A DNA stretch of 6,712 bases from Myxococcota bacterium (GTDB lineage Bacteria; Myxococcota_A; UBA9160; PR03). Shown piece after piece: positions 1 to 6,233 of this stretch (position 1 is the first letter of the stretch; each line of letters starts with the position of its first letter). Under the pieces are notes generated by a model, which was not told the origin of the DNA, ran no database searches, and saw only the letters and a program-made list of their open reading frames with translations. Where the stretch lies: NCBI GenBank assembly GCA_030066475.1, contig JASJBO010000386.1, forward strand, positions 1 through 6,712. Reading direction: 5' to 3'. Made by a program: the position numbers and the translations under genes.

Positions 1-1
1 G

Positions 2-400
2 CCGCCGCTCCGCGAGCGTCCGCGCGACATCGAGTGGCTCGCCCAGCTGCTCCTGGAGCGCGCGGCCCGCGCGCGCGGTGCCCCGACGCCTCGCCTGTCG
101 CGGGGCGCACTCGATGTCCTGGTCCACCATGCGTTTCCCGGCAACGTGCGGGAGCTCGAGAACCTGACCGAGCGCGCGGTCCTGCTCTTCGCGGGGCGCG
201 AGGTCGACGTGGAGCGGCTGCTCGACCGCGGCCAGCCCGCCGCGCCACTGAGCGAGACGCTCAACCTGCGCGACCTCGAGCGCCAGGCGGTCGTCCGGTC
301 GCTCGCCCTGCACCACGGCAATCGCACGCGCGCGTCCCAGGCCCTCGGCATCAGCGTCCGGACCCTGCGCAACAAGATCCGCTCCTACGGGCTCGCCTGA
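2..400 (+). CDS. sigma-54-dependent response regulator, C-terminal part (FlbD/FlrC/NtrC family)
   Basis: The gene is cut by the left edge; 132 residues to the TGA at 398-400 are visible. Proteins of this family bind upstream DNA and use ATP to open promoters held by sigma-54 RNA polymerase. The visible start, PPLRERPRDIEWLAQ, is the conserved end of the AAA+ sigma-54-interaction domain. FPGNVRELENL (about residues 45-55 of the fragment) is the family's W/F-PGNVREL sensor II motif. A Fis-type helix-turn-helix follows at about 107-130 (GNRTRASQALGISVRTLRNK), close to flagellar FlbD and FlrC regulators. Any receiver domain, the Walker motifs and the GAFTGA loop lie outside the window. It sits directly upstream of a sigma-54 promoter driving flgB, so it is a likely activator of that operon. 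That link is inference from position and family. Confidence 0.93.
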   Translation, partial: PPLRERPRDIEWLAQLLLERAARARGAPTPRLSRGALDVLVHHAFPGNVRELENLTERAVLLFAGREVDVERLLDRGQPAAPLSETLNLRDLERQAVVRSLALHHGNRTRASQALGISVRTLRNKIRSYGLA

Positions 401-440
401 GCCAGCCACCCGGCAGGATCTTCCACTCCGGCGTTTCGCT

Positions 441-453
441 TTGCAGCCTGCAA
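441..453. promoter_or_regulatory. 13-bp perfect dyad, candidate activator-binding site upstream of the flgB promoter
   Basis: TTGCAG-C-CTGCAA is a perfect inverted repeat of 6-nt arms around one central base. It extends as an RNA-type stem over 437-457 (nine pairs including one G-T). Its centre at 447 lies about 110 bp upstream of the start site predicted from the sigma-54 promoter, the usual distance for an enhancer-binding protein. Enhancer-binding proteins with Fis-type helix-turn-helix domains bind such dyads as dimers. No T-run follows on either strand, so it is not a typical intrinsic terminator. Its role as an operator is inferred. Confidence 0.45.
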
Positions 454-530
454 GGCGCGCAGCGCCCCCCGCGATCGCCGTTCGCCGAGACACGCCCGGA
501 ATGCCTGCGCTTTCGCCGCTGCCGACGGCT

Positions 531-546
531 TGGCACGCACGTTGCT
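531..546 (+). promoter_or_regulatory. sigma-54 (RpoN) promoter of the flgB operon
   Basis: TGGCAC-GCACG-TTGCT matches the sigma-54 consensus TGGCAC-N5-TTGCW exactly. The GG at 532-533 (-24 element) and the GC at 544-545 (-12 element) are separated by the required 10 nt. It is followed by a T-rich stretch (546-549). Counting 545 as -12 puts transcription start near 557, giving a leader of about 23 nt that contains the flgB ribosome-binding site. It lies 130 bp after the stop of a sigma-54 activator gene and points into the flagellar operon, as expected for middle-class flagellar genes in sigma-54-controlled systems. Confidence 0.9.
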
Positions 547-567
547 TTTCCCTGCGCCGGAGTCACG

Positions 568-572
568 GGAGG
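568..572 (+). promoter_or_regulatory. ribosome-binding site that fixes the flgB TTG start
   Basis: GGAGG within CACGGGAGGGAAG lies 7 nt upstream of the TTG at 580. The frame is open far upstream, with no stop, so the position of this site relative to the sigma-54 promoter is what identifies the start. The first in-frame ATG (625) would remove 15 residues of the conserved FlgB N-terminus and has no comparable site. Confidence 0.8.
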
Positions 573-579
573 GAAGCCC

Positions 580-966
580 TTGTCCGGTCTGCTCGGAGAT
601 GCCCTGGCCGACGTGGAGCGCGCGATGCGCTTCCGGGTCGAGCGCCAGGGCCGACTCGCCTCGAACCTCGCCAACGCGGACACGCCCGGCTACCGCCGCG
701 TCGATCTCGAGTTCGATGCGGTGCTCGCCCGCGCCGGCCACGTGCTGCGCACGTCCCACCCCTCGCACCTGGGCGAGCCGGCGCAGGCCGCGGGCTGGCG
801 CGAGGTCGTGGAGCGGCGCACGTCGCGGGTGGATGGCAACGGCGTCAACACCGACCGCGAGCTGGTGCGGATCTCGCGCAACGCCGGTGCCTTCAACAAG
901 CAGGCCGAGGTGATGAGCCGCCTCATCGATCTGCGGCGGACCGCGATCACCGGCGGCCGGTCGTAG
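580..966 (+). CDS. flgB: flagellar basal-body proximal rod protein FlgB
   Basis: FlgB is a proximal rod subunit; it is exported by the flagellar type III system and assembled on the MS ring with FlgC, FlgF and FliE. The product is 128 aa, near the usual family length of about 130. The N-terminal helix carries the rod-protein signature with SNLANADTPGYRR at about residues 28-40. The C-terminus VDGNGVNTDRELVRIS...LRRTAITGG (about 84-126) is the typical FlgB ending. The start is TTG at 580, chosen because it has a GGAGG site 7 nt upstream, gives a full FlgB N-terminus (MSGLLGDALADVERAM) and lies about 23 nt after the predicted transcription start. It is the first gene of the operon, 16 nt ahead of flgC. 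The upstream in-frame extension is a product of high GC and overlaps the promoter, so it is not coding. Confidence 0.95.
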   Translation: MSGLLGDALADVERAMRFRVERQGRLASNLANADTPGYRRVDLEFDAVLARAGHVLRTSHPSHLGEPAQAAGWREVVERRTSRVDGNGVNTDRELVRISRNAGAFNKQAEVMSRLIDLRRTAITGGRS

Positions 967-982
967 GCCAGCGGGGGAACCG

Positions 983-1408
983 ATGAAGCTGTCCCAGATC
1001 ACCGACATCGCCGTCTCCGGCCTGACCGCGCAGCGCGCGCGCATGGTCGTGACGGCCTCGAACCTCGCCAACGTGAACACCACGCGCACCGCGGGCGGCG
1101 GGCCCTACCAGCGGCGCGACCCCGTGTTCGCGGCGCGACCGATGGGCGGCTCCTTCGGCGACCGCCTCGACCGCGCACTCCGCACCGTCGAGGTGCGCAG
1201 CGTGGTGCGCGACACGCGCCCCGGCCCGGAGCGCTTCCAGCCCGGCCACCCCGACGCCGACGAGAACGGCCTGCTGAGGCTCCCGAACGTGAACCCCGTG
1301 GAGGAGCTCGCGAACCTGATGTCGGCCAGCCGCTCCTACGAGGCCAACCTCGTGATCCTGCGCAAGGCGCGGGAGATGAGCGAGGCCGCCCTGAGGATCG
1401 GCCGGTGA
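983..1408 (+). CDS. flgC: flagellar basal-body rod protein FlgC
   Basis: FlgC is a proximal rod subunit that pairs with FlgB in the periplasmic drive shaft. The protein is 141 aa, the normal length. The conserved N-terminal rod motif ASNLANVNTTRT lies at about residues 25-36, followed by GGGPYQRRDPVF (38-49). The C-terminus has the FlgC signature PNVNPVEELANLMSASRSYEAN (101-122) and ends in ALRIGR. The ATG at 983 has a GGGGGA purine stretch at 973-978. Its TGA overlaps the fliE GTG by 4 nt, which suggests coupled translation. Nothing is missing or unusual in the protein. Confidence 0.97.
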   Translation: MKLSQITDIAVSGLTAQRARMVVTASNLANVNTTRTAGGGPYQRRDPVFAARPMGGSFGDRLDRALRTVEVRSVVRDTRPGPERFQPGHPDADENGLLRLPNVNPVEELANLMSASRSYEANLVILRKAREMSEAALRIGR

Positions 1409-1698
1409 GTCTCCCGCTGACCGCTGTGGGCGGCGCATCCGCCGGGCAGACGGCGCGGGGCCCCGACGCCGCGGGTCCGGTCGGCCACTTCGCCGATCGA
1501 CTGATCGACCTCGTGCGCGAGGCCGATCGCGCCCAGAAGCACGCCGAGGCGCAGGCCACCCAGCTCGCGGCGGGCGAGGGCGACACGGTCGAGACGATGG
1601 TCTCGCTGGCCAAGGCGGACCTGTCGCTGCGCCTGGTCACGCAGCTCCGCAACCGCGTCCTGGAGGCCTACCAGGAAGTGATGAGACTGCAGGTGTAG
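1405..1698 (+). CDS. fliE: flagellar hook-basal body complex protein FliE
   Basis: FliE is the small adaptor joining the MS ring (FliF) to the rod, and it is needed for export of rod proteins. The 97-aa product is slightly short of the common 100-110. The first 27 residues are variable and low-complexity. The C-terminal half carries the family signature: GEGDTVETMVSLAKADLSLRL (57-77), then LVTQLRNRVLEAYQEVMRLQV to the end. The GTG start at 1405 shares a GTGA overlap with the flgC stop and has GAGGA at 1393-1397, 7 nt upstream. The next gene, fliF, begins 3 nt after the stop, the classic fliE-fliF pairing. Confidence 0.95.
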   Translation: MSLPLTAVGGASAGQTARGPDAAGPVGHFADRLIDLVREADRAQKHAEAQATQLAAGEGDTVETMVSLAKADLSLRLVTQLRNRVLEAYQEVMRLQV

Positions 1699-1701
1699 AC
1701 C

Positions 1702-3285
1702 GTGGCGGAACGAGACTGGCTCCAGAACGCCCGCACCCAGTTCAACGCGTGGTCGCCCGCGCGCCGCGCCGTCTTCGTCGCGAGCGCGGCCGGCTCGCTC
1801 GCGTTCTTCCTGTGGATCGGCTTCGGCGCGGCCCAGCCCCGCTACGGGCTGCTGTTCGCGGGCCTGGCCGGCGACGAGATGGCGCAGGTCGTGGAGGCGC
1901 TCGAGGGCGAGAACATCCCCTACCGCCTGGACGCGGGCGGCTCGGCGGTCCACGTCCCCAGCGCGCAGATCCACCTGGCCCGCATCCGCCTGGCGGGACA
2001 GGGTCTGCCCGCGGGCGGCGGCTCGGGCTTCGAGCTGTTCGACAAGCCCGACTTCGGAGTGACCGAGTTCGTCCATCGCGTGAACTTCCGGCGCGCGATC
2101 CAGGGCGAGCTGGCACGCAGCGTCGCGCAGCTCGAGCCCGTCGCGCGCGCGCGCGTGCAGATCGCGGTGCCGGAGCGCTCGCCGTTCGTGGGCGACGACG
2201 CGCGGCGCCCGAGCGCCTCGGTGGTCGTGGAGCTGCGGCCCGGCGCCGATCTCGACGCGGGCCAGGTGCGCGGGATCGTGCACCTGGTCTCGTCGAGCGT
2301 GGAGTCGCTCGCGCCCGAGCGCGTCACCGTCGTGGACCAGCACGGCCGCATGCTCTCGGCGAGCGGCCAGGAGGTCGAGGCGGGCCAGCCGGCGGGAACC
2401 GGCCGCTACCAGACGGGGCTCGAGCGCGCGCTCGGCGAGCGCGTCGAGTCGATCCTCGGTCGCACCGTCGGTCCGGGCCGCGTCGTCGCGCAGGTGCGCG
2501 CCGATCTCGACTGGACCCAGACCGAGCACACCACCGAGCGCTTCGACCCGGACTCCCAGGTCGAGCGCAGCGAGCAGCGCACCACCGAGACCGAGGAGGA
2601 TCTGACGGGCGACGCCGGCGGCGTGCCGGGCGCGCGCTCCGCCGTGCCGGGCGGGGAGGCGCCCGGCGCCGCCAACGGCACGCGCAGCTCGCGGGTCTCG
2701 GAGACCATCAACTACGAGCTCACCAAGACGGTCAGCCGCTCGGTCGATCCCACCGGCACCATCCGGCGCCTCACGGTCGCCGTCCTGCTCGACGGGCAGC
2801 CGACCGAGGACGGCAGCTTCCGACCCTGGGACGAGCAGTCGCTCCGCCAGTTCGAGGAGCTCGCGAAGGGCGCCGTGGGCTTCAACGAGGAGCGCGGCGA
2901 CCAGTTCACGCTCACCGCCGCTCCCTTCCGGACCTTCTCGTTCCAGGAGGAGCCGGGCGGCGGGCTCTCGCCCGAGCTGCTGCTGATCGTGGGCGACGCG
3001 CTGCGCGCGCTGGCCGGGCTCGGCGTGGTGCTGCTGTTCGCGACGCTCGTGCTGCGCCCGATCCTGAAGACGCTCGGCGCCAACGCGGCGCCCGCGGTTC
3101 CGGCCCGAGTCGCGGACATGGAGGCGATGCTCGCCGAGAGCGAGGCCGGCGCCGCCGGCCTGCCGGAGGCGACGACCTCGGGCCGATCCGGCGCGGAGCA
3201 GCTCGGGCAGCTCGCGCGGGATCGCTCGGACGAGAGCCTGCGCACGATCCAGGGCTGGATCAAGCAGGAGGTCGAGCGGGCGTGA
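1702..3285 (+). CDS. fliF: flagellar MS-ring protein FliF
   Basis: FliF multimerises in the inner membrane into the MS ring, the base on which rod, C ring and export gate assemble. The product is 527 aa, at the short end of the family range. A first membrane segment lies at about residues 22-43. The YscJ/FliF ring-building region follows at about 46-215 (RYGLLFAGLAGDEMAQVV; ARVQIAVPERSPF). The FliF C-terminal periplasmic domain is at about 250-410, with a Gly/Pro/Ala-rich loop at 302-328 and the hallmark SETINYELTKTVSRSVDPTG (333-352). A second membrane segment is at about 434-452. The cytoplasmic tail ends DESLRTIQGWIKQEVERA, like the FliG-binding tail of other FliF proteins. The start is GTG at 1702, with only a modest AGGTG at 1691-1695. 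The next gene is fliH, not fliG, and starts inside the fliF stop. Confidence 0.97.
   Translation: MAERDWLQNARTQFNAWSPARRAVFVASAAGSLAFFLWIGFGAAQPRYGLLFAGLAGDEMAQVVEALEGENIPYRLDAGGSAVHVPSAQIHLARIRLAGQGLPAGGGSGFELFDKPDFGVTEFVHRVNFRRAIQGELARSVAQLEPVARARVQIAVPERSPFVGDDARRPSASVVVELRPGADLDAGQVRGIVHLVSSSVESLAPERVTVVDQHGRMLSASGQEVEAGQPAGTGRYQTGLERALGERVESILGRTVGPGRVVAQVRADLDWTQTEHTTERFDPDSQVERSEQRTTETEEDLTGDAGGVPGARSAVPGGEAPGAANGTRSSRVSETINYELTKTVSRSVDPTGTIRRLTVAVLLDGQPTEDGSFRPWDEQSLRQFEELAKGAVGFNEERGDQFTLTAAPFRTFSFQEEPGGGLSPELLLIVGDALRALAGLGVVLLFATLVLRPILKTLGANAAPAVPARVADMEAMLAESEAGAAGLPEATTSGRSGAEQLGQLARDRSDESLRTIQGWIKQEVERA
3266..3272 (+). promoter_or_regulatory. strong Shine-Dalgarno site for fliH inside the end of fliF
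   Basis: AGGAGGT, a full match to the anti-SD complement, lies 9 nt before the GTG at 3282 and within the last codons of fliF. It supports the GTG as the true fliH start and shows that the direct fliF-fliH junction is a functional translational unit. Confidence 0.7.
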
Positions 3286-3938
3286 CGAACGCACCCGGTC
3301 GCTTCGTTCCGGCCGCGTCCGTGCGGACGCACTTCGAGCCGAGCCGCGTCTTGCCGGCGCGCGGGGCCGCCGTGCCCGCGGCCACGCCGTCCGACGCGCC
3401 CGCGGCGGAGCCGCCGCTCGACCTCGAAGCGCTGCGGCGCGAGGCGTACGAGGCGGGTGCGGCCGCCGCGCGGGCCGAGCGCGACGCGGCGGAGGCCGCT
3501 CGCGTCGATGCGGCCGTGGCCGCGCTCGAGGACGCCGCGGCGCGGATTCGGGGCGCCGCCGGCGACTACCTGCGCGAGAACCGGCGCGCGGCTCTCGAGC
3601 TGGGGCTCGCGATCGCCGAGCACGTGCTGGGAGCCCCGCCCGGCGCTTCCGTGGACGCGCTGGCAGCGCTGGTCGACCGGGGACTGGCGCTGCTGGACGA
3701 GACCCAGCCGGTCGTCGTGCGCGTCGCGCCGGAGGCGGCGGACGCCCTCGTGCAGGCCCTGGCCGCGCGCGGCCGCGCGCCGGAGTCGTTCCGGATCGAG
3801 GCCGACTCCGAGGTTGCGCGCGGCGAGGCGCGCCTCGCCGGCTCGACGCAGGGCCTGACCGTGAAGCTCGACGAGGCGCTCGCCCGGGTGCGGGCGGAGC
3901 TCGCGGGCGCGAGCGCGGTCGAGGAGTCGCAGCCGTGA
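3282..3938 (+). CDS. fliH: flagellar assembly protein FliH (export ATPase regulator)
   Basis: FliH dimers bind the ATPase FliI, restrain its activity and link it to the C ring and export gate in the cytoplasm. The product is 218 aa, a normal length. Residues 1-46 are Ala/Pro-rich and probably disordered. An Ala/Glu/Arg helix with small-residue spacing (EAYEAGAAAARAERDAAE, 54-71) matches the family's long dimerisation helix. The C-terminal FliH/YscL-like domain includes LELGLAIAEHVLG (105-117), VVVRVAPEAADAL (144-156) and IEADSEVARGEARL (172-185). The GTG start at 3282 overlaps the fliF stop (GTGA) and follows a perfect SD. The N-terminus contains no tryptophan, unlike the enterobacterial protein, where N-terminal Trp residues contact the export gate; aromatic F8 or F18 might substitute (inference). 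The call rests on these motifs plus position before fliI. Confidence 0.9.
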   Translation: MTNAPGRFVPAASVRTHFEPSRVLPARGAAVPAATPSDAPAAEPPLDLEALRREAYEAGAAAARAERDAAEAARVDAAVAALEDAAARIRGAAGDYLRENRRAALELGLAIAEHVLGAPPGASVDALAALVDRGLALLDETQPVVVRVAPEAADALVQALAARGRAPESFRIEADSEVARGEARLAGSTQGLTVKLDEALARVRAELAGASAVEESQP

Positions 3939-5275
3939 GCGCCCTGGCGGACCCCGGCTTCTTCGCGGCGTGCCGCGAGCGCCTGGCGGGCGCGAGCCTG
4001 CTCGCGCCCGAAGGCCGCGTGCGGGCGGTGGTCGGCGCGGTGGTCGAGAGCGACGGTCCCTGCGACGCGCGGGTCGGCTCGATCTGCCGGGTGCAGCCGG
4101 ACACGGGCGGTCCGGGCCTGGTGGCCGAGGTCGTCGGCTTCAGCGAGGGCCGCTTCGTGCTGATGCCGCTCGAGGCCGCACACGGCGTCGCGCCGGGTTG
4201 GCGCGTGTCGCCGCTCGGCACCGCGTCGGCGGTTCCGGCCGGGCCCGCCGTGCTCGGTCGGGTGCTCGACGGCCTGGGTCGCCCGGTGGACGGAGGCCCG
4301 CCGCTCGACGGCGCAGCCCAAGCTGCGCTCCATGCCGCACCGCCCGCGGCGCTGGAGCGGCCCCGGATCGACACGCCGCTCTCGCTCGGGGTTCGCGCCC
4401 TCGACGGCCTGGTCACGGCCGGGCGCGGGGCGCGGCTCGGCATCTTCGCCGGCTCGGGCGTCGGCAAGTCCACGCTGCTCGGCCAGGTCGCGCGCGGCAC
4501 CGACGCCGACGTGCTCGTGATCGCCCTGATCGGCGAACGCGGGCGCGAGGTCCGCGAGTTCCTCGAGCGCGACCTCGGCGCCGCCGCCGAGCGCGCCGTC
4601 GTCGTGCTCGCGACCAGCGACGAGAGCCCGGCGCTGCGGGTGCGCGCCGCCCACGCGGCGACCGCGATCGCCGGCTGGTTCCGCCACGCCGGGGCGCACG
4701 TGCTGCTGCTGATGGACTCGCTCACGCGCTTCTGCACCGCGCTGCGCGAGATCGGACTCGCGGTGGGCGAGCCGCCGGCGACGCGCGGCTACCCGCCGTC
4801 GATGTGGAGCGCGCTGCCGCGGCTGCTCGAGCGCGCGGGGACCGGCGCCTCCGGCGGGAGCGTGACCGGGATCTACACCGTCCTGGTCGAGGGCGACGAT
4901 CCCTTCGACCCGGTGGCAGACGCCTCGCGCTCCCTGCTCGACGGCCACGTCCTGCTGTCGCGCGAGCTCGCCGAGCGGGGCCAGTTCCCGCCCATCGACG
5001 TCGTGTCCAGCGTGTCGCGCGTGATGTCGGACGTGGTCTCTGCCGAGCACGCGGCGCTCGCGCTGCGCGCGCGCCAGGTGCTCGGCACCCTGCGACAGGC
5101 CGAGGACCTGATCGCGACCGGGGTGTACCAGGCCGGCAGCGATCCCGCGATCGATGCGGCCCGACGTCTCGAGGCGCCGCTGCTCGCCTTCCTGCGCCAG
5201 GCGCCCCGCGAGTGCACCGACCTCGCGGCAGCACGCAGCGGCCTGGCGGGCGTGCTCGCGGGAGGCTCCGCATGA
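3935..5275 (+). CDS. fliI: flagellum-specific ATPase FliI
   Basis: FliI is the hexameric ATPase of the flagellar type III export apparatus, related to F1-beta, and it helps unfold and deliver substrates. The product is 446 aa, a full family length. The N-terminal beta-barrel covers about 25-95. The Walker A motif is GSGVGKST (173-180, with K178). The catalytic-glutamate segment is LIGERGREVREF (198-209, E201). The Walker B strand is VLLLMDSLTRF (256-266, D261). GEPPATRGYPPSMW (278-291) and VEGDDPFDPVADASRSLLDGH (318-338) are conserved in FliI and its T3SS homologues. The C-terminus (VYQAGSDPAIDAA, 397-409) is typical of FliI. The GTG start at 3935 overlaps the fliH stop, with GAGGAG at 3921-3926. 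A virulence-type SctN ATPase is excluded mainly by the flagellar context. Confidence 0.97.
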   Translation: MSALADPGFFAACRERLAGASLLAPEGRVRAVVGAVVESDGPCDARVGSICRVQPDTGGPGLVAEVVGFSEGRFVLMPLEAAHGVAPGWRVSPLGTASAVPAGPAVLGRVLDGLGRPVDGGPPLDGAAQAALHAAPPAALERPRIDTPLSLGVRALDGLVTAGRGARLGIFAGSGVGKSTLLGQVARGTDADVLVIALIGERGREVREFLERDLGAAAERAVVVLATSDESPALRVRAAHAATAIAGWFRHAGAHVLLLMDSLTRFCTALREIGLAVGEPPATRGYPPSMWSALPRLLERAGTGASGGSVTGIYTVLVEGDDPFDPVADASRSLLDGHVLLSRELAERGQFPPIDVVSSVSRVMSDVVSAEHAALALRARQVLGTLRQAEDLIATGVYQAGSDPAIDAARRLEAPLLAFLRQAPRECTDLAAARSGLAGVLAGGSA

Positions 5276-5715
5276 GCTCCTTCCGCTTCCGCCTCGATCC
5301 GCTGCGGCGCCTGCGAAGCCATCAGCTGGAGCGCGCCGAGGCGCGGCTCCACCGCGCGCGTGCCACCCAGCGCGCCTGCGACGAGGACGCGCTGCGGGCG
5401 CGCAGCGAGGCGGCGACCGCCGCGCAGACGGCCCGGGCCGCCGTGGGCGAGGGGCTCGCGGCGCGCGCTCTCGCAGCGCGCTTCGCGACGCTCGAGGCCG
5501 GCCACGCGCGGGTCGCAGCCGCGGCGGAGCGCGTCGAGCGGGCCCGGCGGCGCGTCGGCGATCGAACGCGGGAGCTGCTCGAGGCGCGCTCCCGCGCGGA
5601 GTCCCTCGACCGGCTTCGCGAGCGCCACTGGCAGCGCTGGGTGCGAGAGTGCGAGCGAGCGGCGCAGCGCGAGCTCGACGAGATGGGCCGCCGGGCGCGA
5701 GGTCTGCGGCGATGA
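5272..5715 (+). CDS. fliJ: flagellar export protein FliJ
   Basis: FliJ is the stalk-like coiled-coil protein that inserts into the FliI ring, contacts FlhA and recycles export chaperones. The product is 147 aa, equal to the usual length. It begins MSSFRFRLDPLRRLRSHQLER, the standard FliJ opening (F-x-F-x-LDPLLxLR). The rest is almost wholly Ala/Arg/Glu helix, consistent with an antiparallel coiled coil, ending in WQRWVRECERAAQRELDEMG (120-139). Sequence conservation in FliJ is low, so the N-terminal motif, length and position right after fliI carry the call. The ATG at 5272 overlaps the fliI TGA (ATGA) and has GGAGG at 5261-5265, 6 nt upstream. Confidence 0.92.
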   Translation: MSSFRFRLDPLRRLRSHQLERAEARLHRARATQRACDEDALRARSEAATAAQTARAAVGEGLAARALAARFATLEAGHARVAAAAERVERARRRVGDRTRELLEARSRAESLDRLRERHWQRWVRECERAAQRELDEMGRRARGLRR

Positions 5716-6233
5716 AGGGGCGAGCCGTCCTGTGCGCCATTGGCCTGGCCGTGCTTCCCGGAGCCCCCGTCCGCGCCGAGACGGGCGGCGCGCCGTGCGC
5801 TTCGCAGGACCCGGGCGTGGCGCACATGCTCTCGCTGCTGCGCGCGCGCGAGCGCGAGCTCGAGCGGCGCGAGCGCGACCTCGCGGCTCGCGAGCAGTCG
5901 CTCGACGCGCTCGAAGCCGAGGCGCGGCGCAATCTCGAGCAGATCGAGCTGCTCCACACGGCGCTGACGGAGAGCCTGGTCGAGTTCGACGAAGCGCGCG
6001 GCGAGCGCGTCGGCAAGCTCGCGAAGGTGTACTCGACGATGCCGCCGGCGCGCGCAGCGGTGCTGCTCGAGCAGCTCGACGTCGACGTCGCCACGCGGGT
6101 CGTGGAGCGGATGAGGCACAAGAGCTCCGCCGCCGTGCTCGCCGCCATGTCGGAGCCCTTCGCACTCCAGATCACGCGCAGGAGCGTGGATCCGCGGGGC
6201 GAGAGCCCGGGGGTGGATCGGCGCTACCGATGA
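5712..6233 (+). CDS. exported coiled-coil/MgtE_N-like protein (MotE-like)
   Basis: This 173-aa protein starts with a signal-peptide-like N-terminus: MKGR, a hydrophobic stretch at about 5-17, and a probable cleavage after PVRA (22/23), so it is likely periplasmic. Residues about 41-98 form a heptad-rich, highly charged helix (RERELERRERDLAAREQSL). Residues about 101-150 (GKLAKVYSTMPPARAAVLLEQ ... VVERMRHKSSAAVLAAM, discontinuous) match the short helical repeats of the MgtE N-terminal/MotE family. Proteins of this architecture commonly follow fliJ in flagellar operons of many bacteria; in Sinorhizobium, MotE is described as a periplasmic chaperone for the stator protein MotC. A similar motor or stator role here is inference. 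Only one cysteine (C29) remains after predicted cleavage. The ATG at 5712 overlaps the fliJ stop (ATGA), with GAGGT at 5699-5703. Confidence 0.8.
   Translation: MKGRAVLCAIGLAVLPGAPVRAETGGAPCASQDPGVAHMLSLLRARERELERRERDLAAREQSLDALEAEARRNLEQIELLHTALTESLVEFDEARGERVGKLAKVYSTMPPARAAVLLEQLDVDVATRVVERMRHKSSAAVLAAMSEPFALQITRRSVDPRGESPGVDRRYR

Noticed and set aside
390..403. Short inverted repeat GGCTC-gcct-GAGCC across the regulator stop codon, as a terminator
   Set aside because: The stem has only five pairs and no T-run follows, so chance is likely in such GC-rich DNA.
34..579. Upstream in-frame extension of flgB
   Set aside because: The frame is open from 34, but its translation is low-complexity, overlaps the sigma-54 activator gene in another frame and runs through the sigma-54 promoter. 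FlgB homology begins at the TTG at 580.
1749..3281. Open frame overlapping fliF that is continuous with fliH
   Set aside because: The part before 3282 is an Arg/Gly/Ala-rich shadow of fliF. FliH homology and a perfect SD start only at 3282.
1336..4737. Very long open frame on the - strand (1133 codons) opposite fliE, fliF, fliH and fliI
   Set aside because: Its translation is Arg/Ala/Pro/Ser-rich low-complexity sequence with no recognisable domain. It lies antisense to well-supported genes. Very high GC makes stop codons rare in every frame.
3935..5275. Type III secretion (virulence) ATPase SctN instead of FliI
   Set aside because: Motifs alone overlap between the families, but the gene is embedded between fliH and fliJ in a flagellar operon with flgB, flgC, fliE and fliF.
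5850..5893. Repetitive gcgcgag-rich stretch as a DNA repeat
   Set aside because: It encodes the Arg/Glu heptads of the coiled coil in the MotE-like protein, and the similarity between units follows from the codons used.
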